DNA from: Methanoregula sp.
GTDB lineage: Archaea > Halobacteriota > Methanomicrobia > Methanomicrobiales > Methanospirillaceae
Length of the DNA stretch: 7,327 bases
Assembly: GCA_026394635.1 (NCBI GenBank)
Contig: JAPKXV010000305.1
Location: forward strand, 1-7,327
Direction of reading: 5' to 3'
Shown: piece by piece, positions 1-5,088 of the stretch
How the letters are laid out: every line of letters begins with the position of its first letter
Position numbering within the stretch: the stretch's first letter is position 1
Notes under the pieces: model-generated
The model's input: only the letters and a program-made list of their open reading frames with translations
Databases searched by the model: none
What the model was told of the DNA's origin: nothing
Program-made: the position numbers and the translations under genes

Positions 1-276
1 AGCCTTCATCTCGGCTCCCGGCTCCACACCAACGTCCATACCGATCCTGCGCTGGAGATATGACAGGACCCATTGGACGAGGAGCTGGTTGAAATTTCCT
101 GCCTCTATAACTTCGGAGACCGAGGGTTCCAGCATGCTCTTCTTCAGGGCCTGGAACCGTGCCTGGTCCAGTTCCACTGCGACCACATCCGGCTGGAACT
201 CGCAGATAGCCGCCTTTACGTCGTCAACACTCTTCTGGGAGACGTGTGCGGTCCCGACAATCCTGATCTCAGCCAT
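1..276 (-). CDS. TraB family protein, N-terminal part (runs off left edge)
   Basis: This is the first 92 codons of a gene that leaves the window at base 1. The protein begins MAEIRIVGTAHVSQKSVDDV, which carries the GTAH motif (residues 8-11) and the following VVAVELD strand with Glu36, both typical of the TraB/PrgY/TIKI family. Further on, RRIGMDVGVEPGAEM (residues 77-90) matches the conserved R-x-G-x-D-x-G-V-x-P-G-x-E-M stretch of archaeal and bacterial TraB proteins. The GxxH motif and nearby glutamates are metal ligands in TIKI proteases. Enterococcal TraB is linked to shut-down of pheromone signalling, but the archaeal role is unknown. Family members usually have a C-terminal membrane part, which would lie outside the window. 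The ATG at 276-274 overlaps the end of the upstream cysteine-cluster gene by 8 bases (ATGGCTGA), which suggests translational coupling. I am confident of the family, not of the function. Confidence 0.88.
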   Translation of the reverse strand, partial: MAEIRIVGTAHVSQKSVDDVKAAICEFQPDVVAVELDQARFQALKKSMLEPSVSEVIEAGNFNQLLVQWVLSYLQRRIGMDVGVEPGAEMKA

Positions 277-832
277 CGAACACCCGGACACCTTCGCTAT
301 CGATCACAACACACGCTCCTGATGGGAATTGTGTGTGCTGCAGGATCTGCCGGACTTTTTGTTCTTCCTCGTCTTCTGCACGCCGGCGCTGGAGAAGATG
401 GAGTGCAATCGTGGTGACACCATGTTCTGATATCACCTGTCCTAGGCCCTCACACCGGGAAACCTTGAGCTCGTTGTCCTCCAGAAAAAACGGATAGGTG
501 CGGCAGATCCCCGGTCTCTGTTCATACATTGCACACAGGTTCTCCTTTAAAAAATGGCAATGGTCGTTCTCACAGCAGAGGCACCAGCTCAGGGTATAGC
601 GTGCACCATTCTGATGATCGAACGTCTCCGGGTAGGGTTGTGCCATGGAATCCCATGACAAAGCACATGCAGAAATGACCGATCGGATCTCGTCAGGAAA
701 GACCATGACAAGATTGGAATCCGTTTCACCACAGCGGCAGCACGTCCCGCATTGTGCGCACCGGAACTCGATCGACCGGATTTTTCCGGCAAGATCAAAA
801 ATATTACTCGTACCAGAAGGATCGCTCTGCAC
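269..832 (-). CDS. YkgJ-type cysteine cluster protein (CxxCxxCC family)
   Basis: This 187-residue soluble protein has the N-terminal signature FRCAQCGTCCRCG (Cys25, Cys28, Cys31, Cys32 and an extra Cys34). More cysteines follow in the middle (Cys84, 86, 87, 92), then LCAMYEQRPGICRTYPF (Cys100, Cys110) and Cys127. The CxxCxxCC start together with C-x-x-Y-x-x-R-P-x-x-C-R-x-Y-P-F is the hallmark of the YkgJ/PF03692 family, which is thought to bind zinc or iron, possibly as a cluster. The biochemical role is not established. The start is a GTG at 832-830. Its first base is also the last base of the guaA stop (TAGTG), and a GGAG lies about 11 bases upstream. A later start would lose the cysteine motif. 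The 3' end overlaps the TraB-family gene by 8 bases. The C-terminal quarter is charged (RRRAEDEEEQK) and probably helical. The family call is firm; the function is unknown. Confidence 0.9.
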   Translation of the reverse strand: MQSDPSGTSNIFDLAGKIRSIEFRCAQCGTCCRCGETDSNLVMVFPDEIRSVISACALSWDSMAQPYPETFDHQNGARYTLSWCLCCENDHCHFLKENLCAMYEQRPGICRTYPFFLEDNELKVSRCEGLGQVISEHGVTTIALHLLQRRRAEDEEEQKVRQILQHTQFPSGACVVIDSEGVRVFDG

Positions 833-1395
833 TATATCCCATTCTCCAGTGTTATTGTATCGAAATTTTTAAAAATTCTTCTGCCATCCGCGGTATGGCT
901 GACTTCAGGATGCCACTGGAGCCCGTAGATATGTTTTTTTTGCAATGCGATCGCCTCGCAACTGCAGATGGTTGACCGTGCAAGCAGGGAACAATCCGCA
1001 GGAGGCAAGGTCACTTCATCCGCATGGGATGCCCAGACCAAGATTTTTTCCGGGTAACCTTTGGGGATATCATTATGCTCGCATATTTCCACGTCAACCG
1101 GCCCATATCCCCCGGAGGAACCCTGGTTGACTTTTCCCCCGAATGCCTTTGCGATGATATGGAGACCTAGACAGATCCCCAGCACCGGAAGCCCTAAACC
1201 GAGGTAGTGTGCACAGAGGCCGGCACGCTCAATGGCCGGCCCCCCACCAATAATAATCCCGCGGCAGCCATCTGCAATTTCTGCAGGGGGCGTGGTATTG
1301 GGCACCATCGAAACCGGAATTTCCATATCATTAAGAGACCTGTGTATCAGGTGGTTAAACTGCCCGAAATTATTCACCACATAGATGGGGCGCAT
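832..1395 (-). CDS. guaAA: GMP synthase, glutamine amidotransferase subunit (GuaA subunit A)
   Basis: This 187-residue class I glutamine amidotransferase is the archaeal stand-alone glutaminase subunit of GMP synthase. It hydrolyses glutamine and passes ammonia to the separate ATP pyrophosphatase subunit, which aminates XMP to GMP. Visible landmarks are the N-terminal VVNNFGQFNHLIHR, the oxyanion strand GIIIGGGP (46-53), the nucleophile elbow GICLG with Cys75, WASHADEV (121-128), and the catalytic pair His162 and Glu164 in QWHPEVSHT. The length fits archaeal GuaAA (about 185-190). One oddity is that the elbow continues L-H (78-79) where most class I amidotransferases have H-Q or M-Q. I think this may be typical of the Methanomicrobiales. 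The ATG at 1395-1393 is chosen because the N-terminus aligns with the family; no clear ribosome site precedes it. It lies 37 bases after cobT and is probably in the same transcript. The partner subunit is not in the window. Confidence 0.92.
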   Translation of the reverse strand: MRPIYVVNNFGQFNHLIHRSLNDMEIPVSMVPNTTPPAEIADGCRGIIIGGGPAIERAGLCAHYLGLGLPVLGICLGLHIIAKAFGGKVNQGSSGGYGPVDVEICEHNDIPKGYPEKILVWASHADEVTLPPADCSLLARSTICSCEAIALQKKHIYGLQWHPEVSHTADGRRIFKNFDTITLENGI

Positions 1396-1432
1396 TGCAT
1401 AAAGATTGGAGATGCTGTGTGATAAGTCCTTT

Positions 1433-2443
1433 TCAGTTGTATGCGCTCACGGTCTCATAGATCTTTGCCCGGATCGCTTCGGGCGAATGCCCCATCATGT
1501 ATGCCAGAAGAATTGCACCGCCGGCACCCATTCCTTCCTTAACCTCGCCGATGCAGTACCGTGCGAGTCCTGAGTGGCCAATGTCCTGGAAACCGGGGTC
1601 GACATAGACAATTTTTACCCCGATCTGGTCTGCCAGTTCCCTGACATTGGCGCTCGGGTCATCGCGGACAAACGATGTTGTTGCGATCATTGGCATGCGG
1701 TCTCCCATCCCATGCACCAGCGCAGCAATGGAAAGCATCTGCGTCCCTCCAGCAAGGATAAGGGTGCCGGAATATGAATTGGTGATGCCACAAGCCACTG
1801 GCATCATCGGATCTCCGGTGGCGCGGATGATCTCCAGGGGTTCTGTGATCCCCCGTGATTTGATCCGTTTTACCACGGCGTCGCAGATCTCTTCTTTTTT
1901 TGAGACAGGGTTTTTTACAAAACTGCTGCTCACAGATGCTGAATAACCGAGCGCACGCAGGATGCAGAGTGCGGTGGTCGTTCCTCCGGGCACGCATTCA
2001 CCAAGCACCAGCAGGTCGCATGATTCCGATAGGAATTTTCCGATCCATATGCCACGCTGGTAGAGGGCATCCGCACAGGGAATGGCGTCCCGTTCCCGTG
2101 GGTCGTCACCAACACACCCGTACACATCAAGACAGGGGACGGTCGGATCCTGGGCAAGACCGGCATTGATGAACAGGGGCCTTAACCGGGTGAGTTCCAT
2201 CATTGCACGGGTGATGCAGGCAGGTGTCGGGCAGCCCGTGGGGGTGTTGGGTTTTACCGGCATGCTCGTAATACTGCCCTGCATGATCAATTCCGCATCG
2301 AGAACAGGTGTGAGCAAAGTTTTCTCCGGCGTTGGACCCGCACCGGATATGCCCGGCAGGGTACTCAGTCGGGTATTCGCAAGAATACTGCAAAATAGCG
2401 GCCGGCTGAACAGAGGAGAAGAAAATCCTGAAACAAATGCCAT
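1433..2443 (-). CDS. cobT: Archaeal CobT, nicotinate mononucleotide-dependent phosphoribosyltransferase (UPF0284)
   Basis: This 336-residue protein belongs to the archaeal CobT/UPF0284 family. It moves phosphoribose from nicotinate mononucleotide to a lower-ligand base, giving alpha-ribazole phosphate (or the analogue) for cobalamin. Supporting segments are GISGAGPTPEKTLLTPVLDAE (residues 31-51; the family's G-I-S-G-A-G and T-P-x-x-D-A-E), LDVYGCVGDDPR (105-116), LVLGECVPGGTTTALCIL (145-162), the glycine-rich LAGGTQML (230-237), and the C-terminal KEGMGAGGAILLAYMMG (302-318). Length is close to the usual 335-350. The neighbouring divergent cobZ and cobS genes act in the same pathway, which strengthens the call. 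The ATG at 2443-2441 has no Shine-Dalgarno site, so translation may be leaderless or follow a short leader. It is the first gene of the leftward run cobT, guaAA, YkgJ-type, traB. Benzimidazole-type base specificity cannot be read from the sequence. Confidence 0.92.
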   Translation of the reverse strand: MAFVSGFSSPLFSRPLFCSILANTRLSTLPGISGAGPTPEKTLLTPVLDAELIMQGSITSMPVKPNTPTGCPTPACITRAMMELTRLRPLFINAGLAQDPTVPCLDVYGCVGDDPRERDAIPCADALYQRGIWIGKFLSESCDLLVLGECVPGGTTTALCILRALGYSASVSSSFVKNPVSKKEEICDAVVKRIKSRGITEPLEIIRATGDPMMPVACGITNSYSGTLILAGGTQMLSIAALVHGMGDRMPMIATTSFVRDDPSANVRELADQIGVKIVYVDPGFQDIGHSGLARYCIGEVKEGMGAGGAILLAYMMGHSPEAIRAKIYETVSAYN

Positions 2444-2550
2444 ACAATTCGCAAGACTATCATCTCATCAGCATTGAGTTTGAAGGTATCGCTTGGAGCA
2501 TAAATCCACAACCCATAATAATCCGCCAATCAATACAACCCTGTAATAAC
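2444..2550. promoter_or_regulatory. Divergent cobT / cobZ promoter region
   Basis: This 107-base spacer separates the outward-facing starts of cobT and cobZ and should hold both promoters. On the plus strand the A/T-rich stretches GCATAAATCC (about 2497-2506) and CATAATAAT (about 2512-2520) are possible TATA boxes for cobZ. Either would put the transcript start within about 30 bases of the ATG at 2551. Read the other way, the first of these is GGATTTATGC and could serve cobT with a leader of roughly 30 bases. No match is strong, and I see no cobalamin-riboswitch-like structure. Confidence 0.4.
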
Positions 2551-2985
2551 ATGTTTGAGATCGAACAAAGGCTGCAGGATAAGGGAATTTTAATAAAGGA
2601 TATTGTTGCAGCCGGTATGGCGCTCTATGTTTCTCATGGCATGAGCGAGCCGGACGCAGCGGTTGAACTTGACAAAAAAATCAGGAAATATCTTTGTGAT
2701 CCCAACGTCTCCTCCCTGATCCTCGGGGCGATCCTGCTCGAAGACGAACTATACCACAACCGGACCGATTCCGAAATAAAAGATGACCCGGTCTTTTTAT
2801 TGAGTGACGAGATCATCGGCATGGCAATCGCAGAATGCATCGGGGGGACGTATGCCCGGTTTGAATTCACACGGTATGACCAGAAAAAACCCGGCATCCT
2901 GTCAAAGCTTGGGCCATTCCTCGATGATGCGGTCGCAGGGTTGATTGCCGGCTGCACATCCCGCCTCTATAGCGAATGCGTATGA
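2551..2985 (+). CDS. cobZ: Alpha-ribazole phosphatase CobZ (PgpA-like)
   Basis: This 144-residue protein is of the phosphatidylglycerophosphatase A-like type. In archaea this family is CobZ, which removes the 5'-phosphate from adenosylcobalamin phosphate or alpha-ribazole phosphate and replaces bacterial CobC. Visible landmarks are GAILLEDELY (59-68), the acidic SDEIIGMAIAE (85-95), and the C-terminal GPFLDDAVAGLIAG (121-134). These correspond to acidic, probably Mg-binding, positions of the PgpA fold. The frame is open upstream to an ATG at 2437, but those 38 extra codons overlap the cobT start and look unlike the family. I therefore place the start at 2551, which gives the N-terminus MFEIEQRLQDKGI. 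No ribosome site is evident. The stop overlaps the ATG of cobS (ATGA), so the two are coupled. A plain PgpA role in lipid synthesis is the alternative, but the cobS and cobT neighbours argue for CobZ. Confidence 0.88.
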   Translation: MFEIEQRLQDKGILIKDIVAAGMALYVSHGMSEPDAAVELDKKIRKYLCDPNVSSLILGAILLEDELYHNRTDSEIKDDPVFLLSDEIIGMAIAECIGGTYARFEFTRYDQKKPGILSKLGPFLDDAVAGLIAGCTSRLYSECV

Positions 2986-3692
2986 AAGCACTCATCTCCC
3001 TTTTACAGTTTGCCACCATCCTGCCCTTGGGAAAACCCCGGGATTTTGAGCATTTTGCACGGCATTCCTACCTCTATTCTCTCGCTGGATATGCCATCGG
3101 AGGTCTTGTTGCGCTCGTTGTGTTTTTTATACCGGACCGGACCATAGCCGCAGCGGTTGCAGTCACCGGGCTGCTGCTGCTTTCCGGGTGCAACCACTTT
3201 GACGGCCTCCTTGACTTCGGGGATGCGGTCATGGTGCACGGTGACCGGGAAAAACGTATCCGGGCGCTTACGGACCGGCAGGTGGGAGCTGGCGGTGTTG
3301 CACTCGGCATTGCAATCACGCTCATGCTTTTCTCCGGTTTGCAGGCATCAGCATCGATCATTTCCGCGATCATTATTGGGGAAGTCTGTGCAAAATTTTC
3401 CATGGCATTCCTGACCACAGCAGGCACCCCGTTCCATGACGGCATTCACCGTTACCTCCACTCGTTTTCCCGCCCTTACTTTCCCGTAATTGCATTCCTG
3501 GTATGCCTGCCCCTCGTCCTTGTCCCGGTCTCTCCGGTAAAACTGGCGGCAGCTGCGATCCTGATGGTAGCTTGTCCGATCGTTCTCCTGCTTATTTCAA
3601 AACGGTTGTTTGGTGGGGTCAATGGTGATGTTGTGGGTGCATCCAATGAGATCACCCGCGCCATCGTCATCCTCTGCATGGCGCTAATCTGA
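2982..3692 (+). CDS. cobS: Cobalamin-5'-phosphate synthase CobS (AdoCbi-GDP ribazoletransferase)
   Basis: This 236-residue polytopic membrane enzyme joins adenosylcobinamide-GDP to alpha-ribazole (phosphate), the step that closes the nucleotide loop of cobalamin. The N-terminus KALISLLQFATILPLG is typical of CobS. The catalytic acidic motif HFDGLLDFGDAVMVHGDREK follows at residues 72-91 (Asp74, Asp78, Asp81), with RQVGAGGVAL at 99-108 and the late loop GGVNGDVVGASNEITR at 211-226. About six hydrophobic spans are visible, as expected for the family. Two in-frame ATGs lie at 2976 and 2982. I chose 2982 because it forms the classic ATGA overlap with the cobZ stop and leaves the family-like N-terminus; starting at 2976 would add only Met-Arg. 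CobZ and CobS are probably made from one transcript and act one after the other at the membrane. Confidence 0.94.
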   Translation: MKALISLLQFATILPLGKPRDFEHFARHSYLYSLAGYAIGGLVALVVFFIPDRTIAAAVAVTGLLLLSGCNHFDGLLDFGDAVMVHGDREKRIRALTDRQVGAGGVALGIAITLMLFSGLQASASIISAIIIGEVCAKFSMAFLTTAGTPFHDGIHRYLHSFSRPYFPVIAFLVCLPLVLVPVSPVKLAAAAILMVACPIVLLLISKRLFGGVNGDVVGASNEITRAIVILCMALI

Positions 3693-3712
3693 TTTCCTGC
3701 CACTACGCCACA

Positions 3713-3744
3713 CTTTTTAACCACAGTCCCCGAAGTAATAATCG
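3713..3744 (+). promoter_or_regulatory. TATA-like box and start region of the sulfite-reductase-like gene
   Basis: The spacer after cobS contains CTTTTTAA at 3713-3720. Its centre is about 28 bases ahead of the ATG at 3745, so the transcript would begin at or just before the start codon. No Shine-Dalgarno site is present, which fits a leaderless or nearly leaderless message. This argues that the gene has its own promoter and is not just read through from cobZ-cobS. Confidence 0.5.
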
Positions 3745-4611
3745 ATGAACCTGGATATTGGCGTGCACATGAAAGGAGGGGTCATCACGGAGAGAGATTC
3801 GGACTTTTGCACGGTCCGGATACGTTTGCCTGCCGGCAGGATTTCAGTTGACCAGCTCCGTGGTATCGCAAATATTGCAAAAAAATACGGGAGCGGGGTT
3901 GTTCACTGCACAACCCGTCAGACCATCGAGATCCCGCATGTTCTGCCAGCATCGCTGCCAAGAATTGAGAAGAACCTGGCAAAGAACGGGACACCCATCG
4001 GGTCAGAACGCGATGAGATCGTCAACATCATCGCCTGTCCCGGCACCGAACGGTGCAAGTTCGCAAATATCGATACCATCAGCCTTGCAGGAAAGATCGA
4101 TGCACTACTGTTCGGAAAGGAGATGCCGGTAAAGATGCGGATTGCGATATCGGGGTGTCCTAACTCCTGTACAAGCCCCATGCTCAATGAGATCGGGATC
4201 ATGGGACGGATCCGGCCGGTCCGGAAACAGGGGCAGTGCACCGGGTGCGGGACATGCGTCCAGTACTGCAAGGAGCGTGCAATTCAAATCAAGAACGGAG
4301 TGTCTATCCTCGATCCAAAAAAATGTGTCCAGTGCGGGGTCTGCATTTATTCCTGCCCGTTCGATATCATAGATGCAGAACACCGTCATTACCTTGTCCT
4401 TGTAGGGGGAAGGAGGGGGCGGCACCCGCACATTGGCAGGGAACTGATTGCCGTTGAAACCGAAGAGCAGGTCATCTCGGTGGTCCGGAAGATCGTAAAC
4501 TGGGTGTACCGCCGGGCATGGAGCGGGAGACTCCTCTCGGACCAGATGGATGACCTGCAGTTCGAGACATTTAAAAAAGAAATTTTACAGGATATCCCCA
4601 AAAAAAAATAA
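3745..4611 (+). CDS. Sulfite reductase-like siroheme/4Fe-4S protein with a ferredoxin insert
   Basis: This 288-residue protein combines a short nitrite/sulfite reductase core with an inserted ferredoxin domain. After a ferredoxin-like half-domain it has TTRQTIEIP (56-64), the siroheme-contact strand of the superfamily. The siroheme-[4Fe-4S] ligands follow as C-x5-C (Cys98, Cys104) and C-x3-C (Cys138, Cys142, in SGCPNSC). Next come two full C-x2-C-x2-C-x3-C motifs (Cys165/168/171/175 and Cys194/197/200/204), giving three predicted 4Fe-4S clusters. This layout resembles the small Dsr-like proteins of methanogens and the C-terminal part of F420-dependent sulfite reductase (Fsr), but no F420H2-oxidising domain is present. 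An electron donor must therefore come from elsewhere. The true substrate (sulfite, nitrite or other) cannot be read from the sequence. The first ATG is used because the TATA-like box fits it; a second lies at residue 9. The gene ends in three Lys codons (AAA AAA AAA TAA). Confidence 0.88.
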   Translation: MNLDIGVHMKGGVITERDSDFCTVRIRLPAGRISVDQLRGIANIAKKYGSGVVHCTTRQTIEIPHVLPASLPRIEKNLAKNGTPIGSERDEIVNIIACPGTERCKFANIDTISLAGKIDALLFGKEMPVKMRIAISGCPNSCTSPMLNEIGIMGRIRPVRKQGQCTGCGTCVQYCKERAIQIKNGVSILDPKKCVQCGVCIYSCPFDIIDAEHRHYLVLVGGRRGRHPHIGRELIAVETEEQVISVVRKIVNWVYRRAWSGRLLSDQMDDLQFETFKKEILQDIPKKK

Positions 4612-4622
4612 CTGTTTTATTT
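4600..4622. terminator. Convergent terminator: A9 run and TTTTATTT
   Basis: The two convergent genes are separated by only 9 bases. On the plus strand TTTTATTT at 4614-4621 follows the stop of the sulfite-reductase-like gene. On the minus strand the A9 run at 4600-4608, which encodes that gene's last three lysines, reads as T9 just past the stop of the opposing 106-residue gene. Oligo-T on the non-template strand is the main intrinsic terminator in archaea, so each gene could be terminated here. No hairpin is seen. Confidence 0.5.
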
Positions 4623-4941
4623 AATACCGGGTATGAAAACCCTCGTTTGCATCATCCTCACACTCGATTGCTGAACCATCCCTGATGAGCGTATTGAACA
4701 TCATCGCCGCATTCATAAGGCTCTCATCGGGAGCTTTTCCCCGGCGTATGTCTGAATATGCCTGCGCCTGCGGGGTTGGTGTCACCCGTTTTCCCACCCA
4801 TATTCCCTTGCAGTGTTTACAGTAAGCACATTGGCTGTATACGGAGCCTTCCCCGTCCGCGCATGTGACCGTAACACGGCTCTTCTTTTCATCCCGATGG
4901 AATTCGAGTGTTTTCATCGTATGGAAATAGTTGCTTTGCAT
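4621..4941 (-). CDS. Conserved-looking protein of unknown function with a CxxCxxC motif
   Basis: I do not recognise this 106-residue protein. It is soluble, with no signal peptide or membrane span. The N-terminal third looks like a small beta-rich unit (MKTLEFHRDEKKSRVTVTCADGE). It is followed by SQCAYCKHC (Cys38, Cys41, Cys44), which with Cys27 gives four cysteines able to bind zinc or an iron-sulfur cluster. The C-terminal half is polar and ends EDDANEGFHTRY. The reading frame has good codon usage, its own A/T-rich upstream element, and fills the space between the convergent and divergent neighbours, so I take it as real. Two starts are possible: ATG at 4941 (MQSNYFHTM) or at 4917 (MKTLEFHRD). 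The TATA-like element at 4960-4967 would give a leaderless message from 4941, but the second start looks just as natural for the protein. Its closeness to an iron-sulfur protein may be coincidence. Confidence 0.7.
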   Translation of the reverse strand: MQSNYFHTMKTLEFHRDEKKSRVTVTCADGEGSVYSQCAYCKHCKGIWVGKRVTPTPQAQAYSDIRRGKAPDESLMNAAMMFNTLIRDGSAIECEDDANEGFHTRY

Positions 4942-4959
4942 GTGATAAGGGAGTTTCGG

Positions 4960-4967
4960 TTAATAAT
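4960..4967 (-). promoter_or_regulatory. Possible TATA box for the 106-residue gene
   Basis: Read on the minus strand this is ATTATTAA, centred about 23 bases ahead of the ATG at 4941. The spacing suits archaeal transcription beginning near the start codon. The match is modest. Confidence 0.35.
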
Positions 4968-5005
4968 CCTGCACCGTAAGTCGTGATTTGGCGTTCTCGA
5001 TATGT

Positions 5006-5013
5006 TTTATATA
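5006..5013 (+). promoter_or_regulatory. TATA box of the EF-1 alpha gene
   Basis: TTTATATA at 5006-5013 is a near-perfect archaeal TATA box. Transcription would start around 5034-5038, leaving a leader of roughly 50 bases before the ATG at 5089. A strong promoter is what a highly expressed elongation factor would have. Confidence 0.75.
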
Positions 5014-5043
5014 GATGGGTTTCCTATATGTAATACTCGCATA

Positions 5044-5066
5044 AACTGACTGTGAACTGACAGTTT
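5044..5066 (+). repeat. Short repeats in the EF-1 alpha leader
   Basis: The direct repeat AACTGAC occurs at 5044-5050 and 5055-5061, offset by 11 bases, about one helical turn. The same stretch also holds an imperfect inverted repeat, AAACTG (5043-5048) with CAGTTT (5061-5066), which could form a weak hairpin in the leader RNA just before the ribosome site. Either could be regulatory, or chance in a short A/T-rich leader. Confidence 0.4.
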
Positions 5067-5076
5067 CAGTATTTAT

Positions 5077-5082
5077 AGGAGG
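5077..5082 (+). promoter_or_regulatory. Strong Shine-Dalgarno site of EF-1 alpha
   Basis: AGGAGG lies 6 bases before the ATG at 5089. It is the strongest ribosome site in the window, in contrast to the cobT, cobZ and sulfite-reductase-like genes, which lack one. It fixes the start of the elongation factor. Confidence 0.85.
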
Positions 5083-5088
5083 ACTATA

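Noticed and set aside
73..417. Open plus-strand frame of 114 residues at the left end
   Set aside because: It is antisense to the TraB-family and cysteine-cluster genes, whose minus-strand proteins carry clear family motifs. The plus-strand translation has none.
1895..1918. T-rich runs inside cobT as a possible terminator
   Set aside because: On the coding strand these are A-rich lysine and phenylalanine codons (K-N-P-V-S-K-K) in the middle of an intact gene.
2437..2550. A 38-codon N-terminal extension of CobZ
   Set aside because: It overlaps the cobT start and fills the divergent promoter region. Its composition is unlike the PgpA/CobZ family, and the ATG at 2551 gives a normal N-terminus.
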